Source: DATJPR01 sp035506295 | GTDB lineage: Bacteria; Bacteroidota; Ignavibacteria; UBA10030; UBA6906 | Reading direction: 5' to 3' | Length of the DNA stretch: 53,270 nt | Assembly (NCBI GenBank): GCA_035506295.1 | Contig: DATJPR010000265.1 | Location: 1-53,270, forward strand | Shown: positions 36,001-42,501 of the stretch, one piece after another | How the letters are laid out: each line of letters begins with the position of its first letter | Position numbering within the stretch: position 1 is the stretch's first letter | The notes under the pieces: generated by a model | Told to the model about the DNA's origin: nothing | The model's input: the letters and a program-made list of their open reading frames with translations, nothing else | Database searches by the model: none | Made by a program: the position numbers and the translations under genes

Positions 36001-36270
36001 CACCTGTTTCCGGTGGCCTACAAGCTGAAGGGTGTAGGGAAGACGCTCGGTATGCCGGTGCCGGGAACGGGCACGTTTGTCTGGTGGGAAACACAGATCG
36101 ATCCCACGCTTGTGTACGGGATTCCGATGGGAGGCTGGAGGACGCCCGACGGCAAGTTCTGCGAGAACAATCAACTCGAGCCGGATATCAAAGTCAGGAA
36201 CATGCCTGATGTGATGACGGCCGGCCGGGATCAGCAGATCGAGGCGGCGGTAACCGAGCTCATGAAATAG
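33022..36270 (+). CDS. Exported tricorn-like S41 protease (TolB propeller, PDZ, S41)
   Basis: 1082 residues with a signal peptide (MRKHAIFATFIVALLSSLAIG, then QENP). Residues ~25-560 hold WD40-like/TolB propeller repeats (ISPDGGTILFEY, WSHDGKSVAFASD, FSPDGRSLVYAAE). A highly charged Lys/Glu linker lies at ~566-602. His774 (EVNASHTG) and Ser991-Asp992 (NYSDAHLF) correspond to tricorn His746 and Ser965-Asp966. A PDZ domain (AEVVQGGPVDKAA...GDILEQIDGQPL) sits between them, as in tricorn. AAAGGAGG seven bases before the ATG sets the start. It probably degrades peptides in the periplasm. It is monocistronic and ends at a strong terminator. Confidence 0.93.
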   Translation: MRKHAIFATFIVALLSSLAIGQENPLWLRYPAISPDGGTILFEYKGDIYSVSSKGGTAVPLTISESYEYAPVWSHDGKSVAFASDRYGNFDVFVMPSSGGEAKRLTFHSAREIPSSFTADDKAVLFAAYRQELATNAQFPVGLMTQLYSVPVTGGRVSMVLPVPALDATLDAKGDKLIYHDIKGYESDWRKHHTSSVTRDVWVYDFKTKQYTQLTRFAGEDRNPVFDANDNDFYYLSEQSGSFNIFKSSLADPTKQTALTHFTRNPVRFLTRAKDNTLCFDYDGEIYTMQPGGEPRKVSIRVDVDGRNTIDKIVPVNEGFTEAKLSPNGKEFAYIFRGEIFVSSMEGGITKRITNTPWQERSVSFSPDGRSLVYAAEKDSNWDVYRVSIVRKEEPYFYASTILKEETVIATPAEEYQPAYSPDGKEVAYLENRVTLKVVNLATKETRAILSADKNYSYADGDQYYQWSPDGKWFLVQFGYPERIFAPQVGLVSADGKGELHNLTMSGYDNVMPKWVLDGKMMLWGSDRTGTRSQAGDLFSGDVYGMFFTKAAFDRFKLTKEEFALVKEQEEKAKKEADEKAKGEKKGKESAEAAKDTAKKDVVIDWTDLTERKAKLTTHTSPANDWVLSKDGEKLFYLTVFDKGNDLWVTELRTKETKLFAKLGADRASMELSSDGKFLFLLADGKVMKVDVESGKSDPVKTGGEMVLKQADERNYIFDHAWRQFKEKFYVADLQGVDWNYYYADYKKFLPYINNNYDFAEMLSEMLGEVNASHTGCRYRSNRPNSDETAELGLLYDFSFSGTGVKIAEVVQGGPVDKAASKIKAGDILEQIDGQPLTDGIDFYQLLNRKNGKLTLLSVYDPASDTRWEESVKPVSSGEMGELLYKRWVKQRREEVEKLSHGTIGYIHVRAMNDESMRTVFEEALGRNIAKKAIIVDTRFNGGGNIHEQLSDFLSGKKYFDIIPHGQYVGSEPLDKWTNPSIVLIGESNYSDAHLFPVAYKLKGVGKTLGMPVPGTGTFVWWETQIDPTLVYGIPMGGWRTPDGKFCENNQLEPDIKVRNMPDVMTAGRDQQIEAAVTELMK

Positions 36271-36315
36271 TGGCCACGTGACGGTCGCGACGACGACGCA
36301 CAGGATCCATGAGAA

Positions 36316-36345
36316 AAGCCCGGAGAGAGCTCCGGGCTTTTTTCT
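36316..36345 (+). terminator. Intrinsic terminator after the S41 protease
   Basis: A perfect ten-base stem AAGCCCGGAG / CTCCGGGCTT around AGAG, followed by a run of six Ts. It lies 46 bases past the stop codon. Confidence 0.92.
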
Positions 36346-36360
36346 TCCTCCACGAGAACG

Positions 36361-36389
36361 TTGATGGCGTGGGCAATCTTTGGTACATT
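36361..36389 (+). promoter_or_regulatory. Putative promoter for the RNB ribonuclease gene
   Basis: TTGATG (36361-36366), 17 bases, then TACATT (36384-36389). It sits between the preceding terminator and the ATG at 36422, where a promoter is required. Confidence 0.5.
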
Positions 36390-36421
36390 GAACGACACTG
36401 GATAGTACAAGGCCCTCCACT

Positions 36422-37897
36422 ATGCCGAATACCGGAAGTCAACATCGTACCCAGCTCGAAGGGATTGCGCGTCGGGTCATGGAAGAGCGGGGATTTCTCA
36501 CCGATTTTTCTCCACAGGTGCTTGCCGAGCTCGGCAGGATCGCCGGCGCCGCGACGGGCAGCGATGCCGCGGTACGGGACCTCCGGAACCTGCTCTGGTG
36601 CTCGATCGACAACGACGACTCGCTGGATCTCGACCAGCTCTCGGTGGCCCAGCCCGCGTCAGGCGGAGCGACGCGGATTCTTGTCGCAGTTGCCGATGTC
36701 GATGCGCTGGTGAAAAATGGCTCCGCCATTGACGGACATGCAAGGCAAAATACCACGTCGGTGTATACCCCAGCCGTCATCTTCCCCATGCTGCCGGAGC
36801 GGTTATCGACGGATCTCACCTCCCTGAACGCAGACAAAGACCGGCTGGCGATCGTGTTCGAGATGGAGACTGGCGCGGACGGATCGGTCGGGGCGGCGGA
36901 GGTGTACTGTGCGACTGTCCGGAACCGTGCGAAGCTCGCTTACGACAGCGTTGCAGCATGGCTGGAGAACAGAGGCCCGGTGCCGGCGGCAATCGCAGGC
37001 GTCGCCGGATTGGCCGAGAACCTTCGGCTGCAGTACGCCGTTGCGCAGAAGATGAAGGAGATCCGGCATCAGCACGGCGCGCTCGATCTGGAGACGGTGC
37101 AGGCGCGGACGGTCTTCGAAGGCGATGCCGTCCGGGATCTGGTGCCGGAGACCAGGAACAGCGCGAAGGATATTATTGAGGATCTCATGATCTCGGCGAA
37201 CGGTGTGAGCGCGAGGTTCCTGGAAGCGAAGCGCTATCCGTCGCTCAGGCGCGTGGTACGGACGCCGAAGCGCTGGGATCGCATTGTTGAGCTGGCGCGT
37301 GAACGCGGCGGTCAGCTTCCGTCGGAACCCGATTCGAAGGCGCTGAATCAGTTCCTCGTTTCGGCACGGAGTGCGGATGCGGTGACGTTTCCCGAGCTCT
37401 CGCTCAGCGTCATCAAGCTGCTGGGTCCCGGCGAATACGTGGTCGAGTATCCGGGCGAGGAGCCGGTTGGACATTTCGGCCTTGCGGTTCGGGACTATGC
37501 GCATGCCACCGCGCCGAATCGTCGCTATCCCGATCTCCTGTCACACAGGATTCTGAAGGCGGCGATGGTCAGCGTCGCGTTGCCGTACCGACGGGATGAA
37601 TTGGAGGCGCTGGCGAAGCATTGCACGGACCAGGAGGACGCGGCGAAAAAAGTCGAGCGGCAGGTGGAGAAATCGTCGGCCGCGTTGCTTCTCGAATCGA
37701 AGATCGGCCAGCAATTCGATGCGCTCGTCACCGGCGCCGCAGACAAGGGGACGTGGGTGCGCTTGATGCAGTATCCTGTCGAGGGGAAGCTCATGAATCC
37801 GCCCCCGGGTGTGGATGTAGGGCGTCGGCTGAGGGTTCAGCTCGTGCACACGGATGCAGAGCGGGGGTTCATCGATTTCAAGACGGTTGGTGGGTAG
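36422..37897 (+). CDS. RNB-domain ribonuclease (RNase II/R superfamily)
   Basis: A 491-residue 3'-5' exoribonuclease. The metal site is SIDNDDSLDLDQLSVA, with Asp63, Asp69 and Asp71; the fourth aspartate of RNase R (DFDDA) is Gln72 here. The same DLDQ form is known in compact RNase II-like proteins such as the Deinococcus enzyme. The RNA-clamping arginine block is RDYAHATAPNRRYPDLLSHR. The N-terminus lacks cold-shock domains. The last ~70 residues (FDALVTGAADKGTWVRL...VQLVHTDAERGFIDF) look like a degenerate S1 domain. It likely acts in RNA turnover. Confidence 0.93.
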   Translation: MPNTGSQHRTQLEGIARRVMEERGFLTDFSPQVLAELGRIAGAATGSDAAVRDLRNLLWCSIDNDDSLDLDQLSVAQPASGGATRILVAVADVDALVKNGSAIDGHARQNTTSVYTPAVIFPMLPERLSTDLTSLNADKDRLAIVFEMETGADGSVGAAEVYCATVRNRAKLAYDSVAAWLENRGPVPAAIAGVAGLAENLRLQYAVAQKMKEIRHQHGALDLETVQARTVFEGDAVRDLVPETRNSAKDIIEDLMISANGVSARFLEAKRYPSLRRVVRTPKRWDRIVELARERGGQLPSEPDSKALNQFLVSARSADAVTFPELSLSVIKLLGPGEYVVEYPGEEPVGHFGLAVRDYAHATAPNRRYPDLLSHRILKAAMVSVALPYRRDELEALAKHCTDQEDAAKKVERQVEKSSAALLLESKIGQQFDALVTGAADKGTWVRLMQYPVEGKLMNPPPGVDVGRRLRVQLVHTDAERGFIDFKTVGG

Positions 37898-37969
37898 CAT
37901 GTCCCCTCGTGACCACCGCCACAGCAATCCTCTCTGACTTCCGTATATTGGGTCTGATGATTCATCCAT

Positions 37970-38043
37970 GTCGGCGGAGCCAGTGGGAGGCCGGGGTCGC
38001 GCAAGATCTCGTCTTCATGTAGGTTCGATTCCTACCGCCGACT
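37970..38043 (+). tRNA. tRNA-like sequence, abnormal anticodon arm (possible tRNA-Cys relative)
   Basis: A 7-bp acceptor stem (GTCGGCG / CGCCGAC), a canonical 5-bp T arm (GTAGG-TTCGATT-CCTAC), and a 3-bp D stem with AGTGGGA loop are all perfect. The anticodon stem GGGGT / ATCTC pairs with two G-U pairs, but its loop has eight bases (CGCGCAAG), lacks U33, and is followed by an eight-base variable region. Position 8 is G, not U. The D stem, GCA triplet and U73 resemble tRNA-Cys. No CCA is encoded. It may be a divergent tRNA, a decayed one, or another tRNA-shaped RNA. A TATATT lies 21 bases upstream and a terminator 21 bases downstream. Confidence 0.5.
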
Positions 38044-38063
38044 CTCTTCTCGTCGCATCTCTT

Positions 38064-38112
38064 ATCAGGCTCAGGGCACCACTCGCGTGGGGCTTCTGAG
38101 CCTGATGCTTTT
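38064..38112 (+). terminator. Hairpin terminator after the tRNA-like element
   Basis: An 11-bp perfect stem, ATCAGGCTCAG (38064-38074) with CTGAGCCTGAT (38096-38106), enclosing a smaller CCAC/GTGG helix and followed by GCTTTTG. It would end transcription of the tRNA-like element or of the ribonuclease gene. Confidence 0.75.
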
Positions 38113-38318
38113 GTGACACGCGGGAAATGTGTCAATTTTAAAATGCGACCACGATTGTCGTGTATCTTCCCCTATGAAATCTGTCGTTCTTCCCGCCGGG
38201 GTGTGACACACGGCACAACCTCTGCAAATCCCTTTCAGTAATATTTTGCGTATTTGCACGAAACTCATGCGTCGGCATACGCGCCGAACTCCATCGATAT
38301 CCTTCTTGCGGAGGTCTA

Positions 38319-39233
38319 ATGTTTACCTTGCGTCACAGAATGAGTCTCAGGGCAGCGGGTACCCTTGCGGTCCTTCTTTTGGTAGCGACCACGCTCGGTG
38401 TTTCCCAATCGAAGCTCGAGGACAATCTCAAACAGATGGGCGCCGCAACAGTGACCGGTTACATCCAGCCCGTCACTGATCTGTTCGGTGCAGATATGCA
38501 TTCGGGCTATTTCCATGCGGCCGATATCGAGACGTTCGGCTTCCACCTGCGTCTGGATATTATCGCCATGGCGGCCGCAGTGTCGGACGGACAGAAGACC
38601 TATGATGCTCCGACACCCTGGGCCTCGCCGGCAACTTTCAAGGCGCCGACGGTCTTCGGAGGCCCGGCCACGTCCGTCACAAATCCTTCGACCGGATTCT
38701 CGTATCACGCGACCGTGGATGGCCTGTTCAATACGAGCTACATGCCTCTCGCCGTTCCTCAACTTACGATCGGAAATATCTTCGGGACGCAGGCCACCGT
38801 CCGGTATATTACCATCCCCAAAATGAATGGCGACCAGATCCCCAATATCACGTTGTGGGGACTCGGTGTGCGTCATAGCGTTTCGCAATATCTTCCAATG
38901 GTGCCGCTCGATCTTTCTGCGGGGATCTATTTCAATAGCTTCACCTTCGGCGAACTGATCGACTTCAAGGGCATGGCCATCAATGCCCAGGCAAGCAAGA
39001 GCTTCTCCATACTGACAGTCTACGGCGGCCTTCAGTGGGAAAACAGCTCCATGAACTTGTCGTACACCTCGACGGATATTACGAGCCCGGTTGTCAGCAT
39101 CTCCATGGACGGCGCCAATTCGTTCCGATTCCTGGCAGGCATTGACCTCGGCCTCGGCCCGATTCATCTCTTTGCCGACGCGAACTTCGGGTCCATCACC
39201 GCTTTCTCGGGCGGCATCGGATTCGGCAACTGA
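38319..39233 (+). CDS. Exported DUF6588-like protein
   Basis: 304 residues with a signal peptide (basic MFTLRHRMSLRAAG, hydrophobic core, cleavage near GVSQS). The mature sequence is beta-rich with glycine and aromatic alternation (LWGLGVRHSVSQYLP, AGIYFNSFTFG, ADANFGSITAFSGGIGFG) and resembles the DUF6588 family of FCB bacteria, possibly an outer-membrane barrel. That family call is from memory and is tentative. It is followed after 37 bases by a second exported protein with its own good ribosome-binding site, probably the same transcript. Confidence 0.78.
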   Translation: MFTLRHRMSLRAAGTLAVLLLVATTLGVSQSKLEDNLKQMGAATVTGYIQPVTDLFGADMHSGYFHAADIETFGFHLRLDIIAMAAAVSDGQKTYDAPTPWASPATFKAPTVFGGPATSVTNPSTGFSYHATVDGLFNTSYMPLAVPQLTIGNIFGTQATVRYITIPKMNGDQIPNITLWGLGVRHSVSQYLPMVPLDLSAGIYFNSFTFGELIDFKGMAINAQASKSFSILTVYGGLQWENSSMNLSYTSTDITSPVVSISMDGANSFRFLAGIDLGLGPIHLFADANFGSITAFSGGIGFGN

Positions 39234-39270
39234 TCTTTCTCGACCAGTGAATCTCTACAGGAGCATTTCC

Positions 39271-39810
39271 ATGAAAGCAATGACAGTGATTCTCATCGGA
39301 GTGACCACCGCGCTTCTTACCATGGGCTTCAATTGTGTCAACGATCCATTCATGCTGTCGGTCAACCTGCCCATTAGCGCGCTGATCAACGTCGATCAGG
39401 GTACGACTTCCTACAACGAATCCCAATCCATCACCCTCAACGACCAGTTTGATCACTCGTACGCCGACAATATCAAGAGCTATCGCGTGTACGATCTGAG
39501 GATCGGCACGATCGGTGATTTCTCGGGAACCTTCAGTGGAAACGTGTACATCGACAGCACGCTGATTCTCTCTGTGACCAACAAGACGTGGAATGGCTTC
39601 CATACGCCGCAATCGGTCTCAGGAGGAGCCGTGCAGCAAAACCCACAGGGCCTCCAATATCTTCTCACGAAGCTCTCTCAAGTTCAGAGTGGTCAGACGG
39701 TTGTGGTCACGCTGAAGACCACTGGAAACATTTCTCCCGCAGCCACCGCAGGTCTCCAGATCCAGATCGAGCTCCTGGCGCAACTCGATGCTCAAGTGAG
39801 CGGTTCGTAG
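39271..39810 (+). CDS. Exported protein of unknown function
   Basis: 179 residues. The N-terminus (MKAMTVILIGVTTALLTMGFNC) is a signal sequence; Cys22 could be lipidated, though the -1 residue is Asn. The rest is beta-rich and threonine/serine-rich with no cysteine motif (SVNLPISALINVDQG, IDSTLILSVTNKTW, GLQIQIELLAQL). AGGAG lies about ten bases before the ATG at 39271. It is followed by a strong terminator. No family is recognised. Confidence 0.75.
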   Translation: MKAMTVILIGVTTALLTMGFNCVNDPFMLSVNLPISALINVDQGTTSYNESQSITLNDQFDHSYADNIKSYRVYDLRIGTIGDFSGTFSGNVYIDSTLILSVTNKTWNGFHTPQSVSGGAVQQNPQGLQYLLTKLSQVQSGQTVVVTLKTTGNISPAATAGLQIQIELLAQLDAQVSGS

Positions 39811-39830
39811 TAAGCTGTACGATACTTCCC

Positions 39831-39871
39831 AGGGGACGGACGCTCATCCTTCATGCCTCCGTCCCCTTTTT
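39831..39871 (+). terminator. Intrinsic terminator
   Basis: A perfect ten-base stem AGGGGACGGA / TCCGTCCCCT around a 17-base loop, with a run of five Ts starting within the stem's last base. It closes the 38319-39810 unit. Confidence 0.88.
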
Positions 39872-39930
39872 GTCCCGCCGCTCCCTAGTCCGCCCTTGAA
39901 TGCCTCAACCCCGTTTCTTACCTTGCTCGT

Positions 39931-41052
39931 ATGGAGCCGAATGGGAAAGTCAACCTCCTGGGATTGAGCCAGGTGCAGCTCGAGGAGTTTGTCGAAGACA
40001 TAGGCGAGTCAGCATACCGGGGACGTCAGCTTTTCGAATGGCTGTACACCAAGCGCGCGACTTCGTTTGACGGCATGACCAATCTGGGAAAGCATTTCCG
40101 TTCCCAGCTCGGGCGCACGGCCGCCATTCAGGGAATCTCCCTCGTTCAACAAACATTCTCGCCTCGCGACGGCACCACCAAGCTCCTGTTCGAGCTCAGG
40201 GATGGGCTGAAGATCGAAAGCGTCCTCATCCCGCCCGCTGTTTCGTTCCGCGACACCGGACGGGAACAGGAGGACGAACAGACCCGGCTCACCCTCTGCG
40301 TCTCGACGCAGGTGGGCTGCCCGCTTGATTGCGCGTTCTGTGCGACAGGCACCATGGGATTCTTCAGAAACCTCACTCCCGGAGAGATCGTCGACCAGAT
40401 CTTGCAGGTCCGGCGCTTGACCGGGAAGTCGCCGACGAACATTGTCTTTATGGGAATGGGCGAGCCCCTGCTGAATTATGATAACGTGATGACCTCCTCC
40501 GGCATCATCGCCAACGGCATCGGCATCGCGCTCAAACGCATCACGGTGTCCACCGCCGGCAGGCCCGATCGGATCAAGCAGATGGCCGACGAAAAGCGCA
40601 GGTTGAAACTCGCCGTCTCTCTTCACAGCGCGGTGGACACGACCCGTTCCCGCCTGATGCCGATCAACAGGAAATTCCCGGTCAACCAGCTTCTTGACGC
40701 CGTTGCGTATTACTATGAACAGACGCGCCAGCGGGTCACCTACGAGTACATTTTCTTTGACGGCATCAACGATACCGAGCAGGAAGTGCGCGCACTCATC
40801 CGGTTCGCCCGACAGGTGCCCTGCAAGATCAACGTCATTCCTTACCATTCCATCGCATTTACCGGCACCACGGAGGCCACAAAGCACCTCGGGCCGTCAA
40901 AACGCACAGAAGAATGTGTCAAGGAACTGCGCGCCCACCACCTCACCGCCATGGTGCGAAGCAATGCGGGGGACGATATCGACGCGGCGTGCGGTCAGCT
41001 CGCAGTCCGTTTCGCGAAACAAACCACGCAAGAAACAGTACCAACCTCCTGA
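39931..41052 (+). CDS. rlmN: Dual-specificity 23S rRNA/tRNA C2-methyladenosine synthase RlmN
   Basis: A 373-residue radical SAM enzyme that methylates A2503 of 23S rRNA, and A37 of some tRNAs, at carbon 2. The cluster motif is Cys130, Cys134 and Cys137 (GCPLDCAFCATG). The two mechanistic cysteines are Cys123 and Cys354 (DAACGQL), at the expected distances from the cluster. KLLFELRDG, VFMGMGEPLLNYDNV, and IPYH are family motifs. The C-terminal RSNAGDDI replaces the more usual RxSRGxDI. It heads a four-gene operon with adk 13 bases downstream. Confidence 0.96.
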   Translation: MEPNGKVNLLGLSQVQLEEFVEDIGESAYRGRQLFEWLYTKRATSFDGMTNLGKHFRSQLGRTAAIQGISLVQQTFSPRDGTTKLLFELRDGLKIESVLIPPAVSFRDTGREQEDEQTRLTLCVSTQVGCPLDCAFCATGTMGFFRNLTPGEIVDQILQVRRLTGKSPTNIVFMGMGEPLLNYDNVMTSSGIIANGIGIALKRITVSTAGRPDRIKQMADEKRRLKLAVSLHSAVDTTRSRLMPINRKFPVNQLLDAVAYYYEQTRQRVTYEYIFFDGINDTEQEVRALIRFARQVPCKINVIPYHSIAFTGTTEATKHLGPSKRTEECVKELRAHHLTAMVRSNAGDDIDAACGQLAVRFAKQTTQETVPTS

Positions 41053-41065
41053 ACAAAGGATTCTC

Positions 41066-41722
41066 ATGCGCCTTCTCATTTTTGGTCCACCCGGTGTCGG
41101 CAAAGGAACACAGGCAAAGCGTATCTCCACGGAATTTCACATCGCGCACGTCTCCACGGGCGACATGCTTCGCGCGGCCGCAACGCAGGGGACCGAGATG
41201 GGACTGAAGGCGAAAGCGATCATGGACCGGGGCCAGCTTGTCCCCGATGACGTCATGATCGGCATTGTCCGCGATGTTCTTTCTTCCCCCATGGCGTCGA
41301 ACGGATTCTTGCTGGACGGATTCCCGCGGACGGTGCGTCAGGCCGAAGCGCTCGAGGAGATCTTCGGTGAGCTTGGCTTGACCGACTGCAAAATCCTGGA
41401 ACTTCAGGCGGATGACGACGAAATTGTGCGTCGCCTCAGCGGGCGCCTCGTCTGCTCACAGGACGGGAGCATCTTCAACATGCAGACGGACAAGGTAACA
41501 CTTGCCACGCCCTGCCCGAAGTGCGGAGGCCGGCTCATCCAGCGAAAGGACGATCAGGAGGAAACTGTGAGAGAGCGGCTCCGCGTGTACCATGCGCAGA
41601 CTGCGCCTGTTATTGCCTTCTACCAGAGCCGCGGGACGGTATTGCACGTGAACGGGATCGGGTCCGTTGACCAGGTCTATGCGTCCATCAAGCACCAGCT
41701 GACGGAAGAGGCGAAGGTCTGA
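41066..41722 (+). CDS. adk: Adenylate kinase, zinc-lid type
   Basis: 218 residues, ATP + AMP to 2 ADP. P-loop FGPPGVGKGTQ at 6-16, AMP-site STGDMLR at 30-36, and LLDGFPRT at 82-89. The LID domain has Cys130, Asp133, Cys150 and Cys153, so zinc would be held by three cysteines and one aspartate. B. subtilis uses the same four positions with the aspartate at 153. AAAGGA lies five bases before the ATG, which supports this start. The stop shares one base with the next gene's ATG (TGATG). Confidence 0.97.
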   Translation: MRLLIFGPPGVGKGTQAKRISTEFHIAHVSTGDMLRAAATQGTEMGLKAKAIMDRGQLVPDDVMIGIVRDVLSSPMASNGFLLDGFPRTVRQAEALEEIFGELGLTDCKILELQADDDEIVRRLSGRLVCSQDGSIFNMQTDKVTLATPCPKCGGRLIQRKDDQEETVRERLRVYHAQTAPVIAFYQSRGTVLHVNGIGSVDQVYASIKHQLTEEAKV

Positions 41723-42501
41723 TGCATCTCCCCGGCGCCTTGATGGTCATCGCGCATCGGGGGAGCTCCGGGACCGCTCCGGAGAATACCATTATCGCCT
41801 TCCGGCGCGCTGTCGAAGCCGGCGCAGACTGGCTGGAACTCGACGTCCGCCGCACGGCGGATGACGAACTGGCGGTTTTCCATGACCGCACGCTGGACAG
41901 GACCACCGACGGCAGGGGCTCGATCTACCGGCACACGATAGAGGACCTGAGAAAACTTGATGCCGGACGATGGTTCTCTTCTCGTTACACCGGAGTGCGT
42001 ATACCGACTCTGACCGAAGTCCTGGAGAGCATTCCCGCCGGAGTCGGCTTGAACATCGAAGTCAAGACCGATGGCGACAGGCACTGGAGATCGAGGACGG
42101 CGCGACGATTGACTGAAGTCCTTCACACCCGACGAAGGGGGCGGCCGATTCTGGTCTCCTCATTCAACCACAGTTTCTTGAAACGGTTGCATACGATGGC
42201 CCCATCCATCGTGCTCGGCGCTCTGGCCATGCCGCTGCGCGACGCAGGGCTCCGCCCGTCGACGTTCGGCCGTGCCTGCGGCGCGAAGGCGTTTGTGTGC
42301 AGCCGGACGTCCCTCCGCAAACGCCAGGTTCACGACGCACACCGCCACGCAATGCGAGTGTTTGTCTACGGCGTCAACAGCGCGCGTCATCTGCTTCGCC
42401 CCCGCCGCTTCGGCGTCGACGGGGTGATCACAAACTATCCTGCCCTCATGCTCCGTCTGCTTGACCGCACAGGTCGTCGACCATCCCTGGACATGACATG
42501 A
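41722..42501 (+). CDS. Glycerophosphodiester phosphodiesterase
   Basis: A 259-residue TIM-barrel hydrolase of the GDPD family that splits deacylated phospholipids into glycerol 3-phosphate and an alcohol. The catalytic block is VIAHRGSSGTAPENT with the following ELDVRRTADDELAVFHDRTLDRTTDG, holding the His-Arg, Glu-x-Asp and His residues for Ca2+ and general acid/base. The C-terminal VFVYGVNSARHLL...GVDGVITNYP is also typical. No signal peptide is seen, so it is likely cytoplasmic, like UgpQ. It is translationally linked to adk on one side and to the CHAT lipoprotein on the other. Confidence 0.92.
   Translation: MHLPGALMVIAHRGSSGTAPENTIIAFRRAVEAGADWLELDVRRTADDELAVFHDRTLDRTTDGRGSIYRHTIEDLRKLDAGRWFSSRYTGVRIPTLTEVLESIPAGVGLNIEVKTDGDRHWRSRTARRLTEVLHTRRRGRPILVSSFNHSFLKRLHTMAPSIVLGALAMPLRDAGLRPSTFGRACGAKAFVCSRTSLRKRQVHDAHRHAMRVFVYGVNSARHLLRPRRFGVDGVITNYPALMLRLLDRTGRRPSLDMT

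Noticed and set aside
34183..36420. 745-codon open frame antisense to the S41 protease
   Set aside because: It mirrors a GC-rich coding sequence, has Arg/His/Asp-heavy composition without a domain, and the sense frame has full protease motifs.
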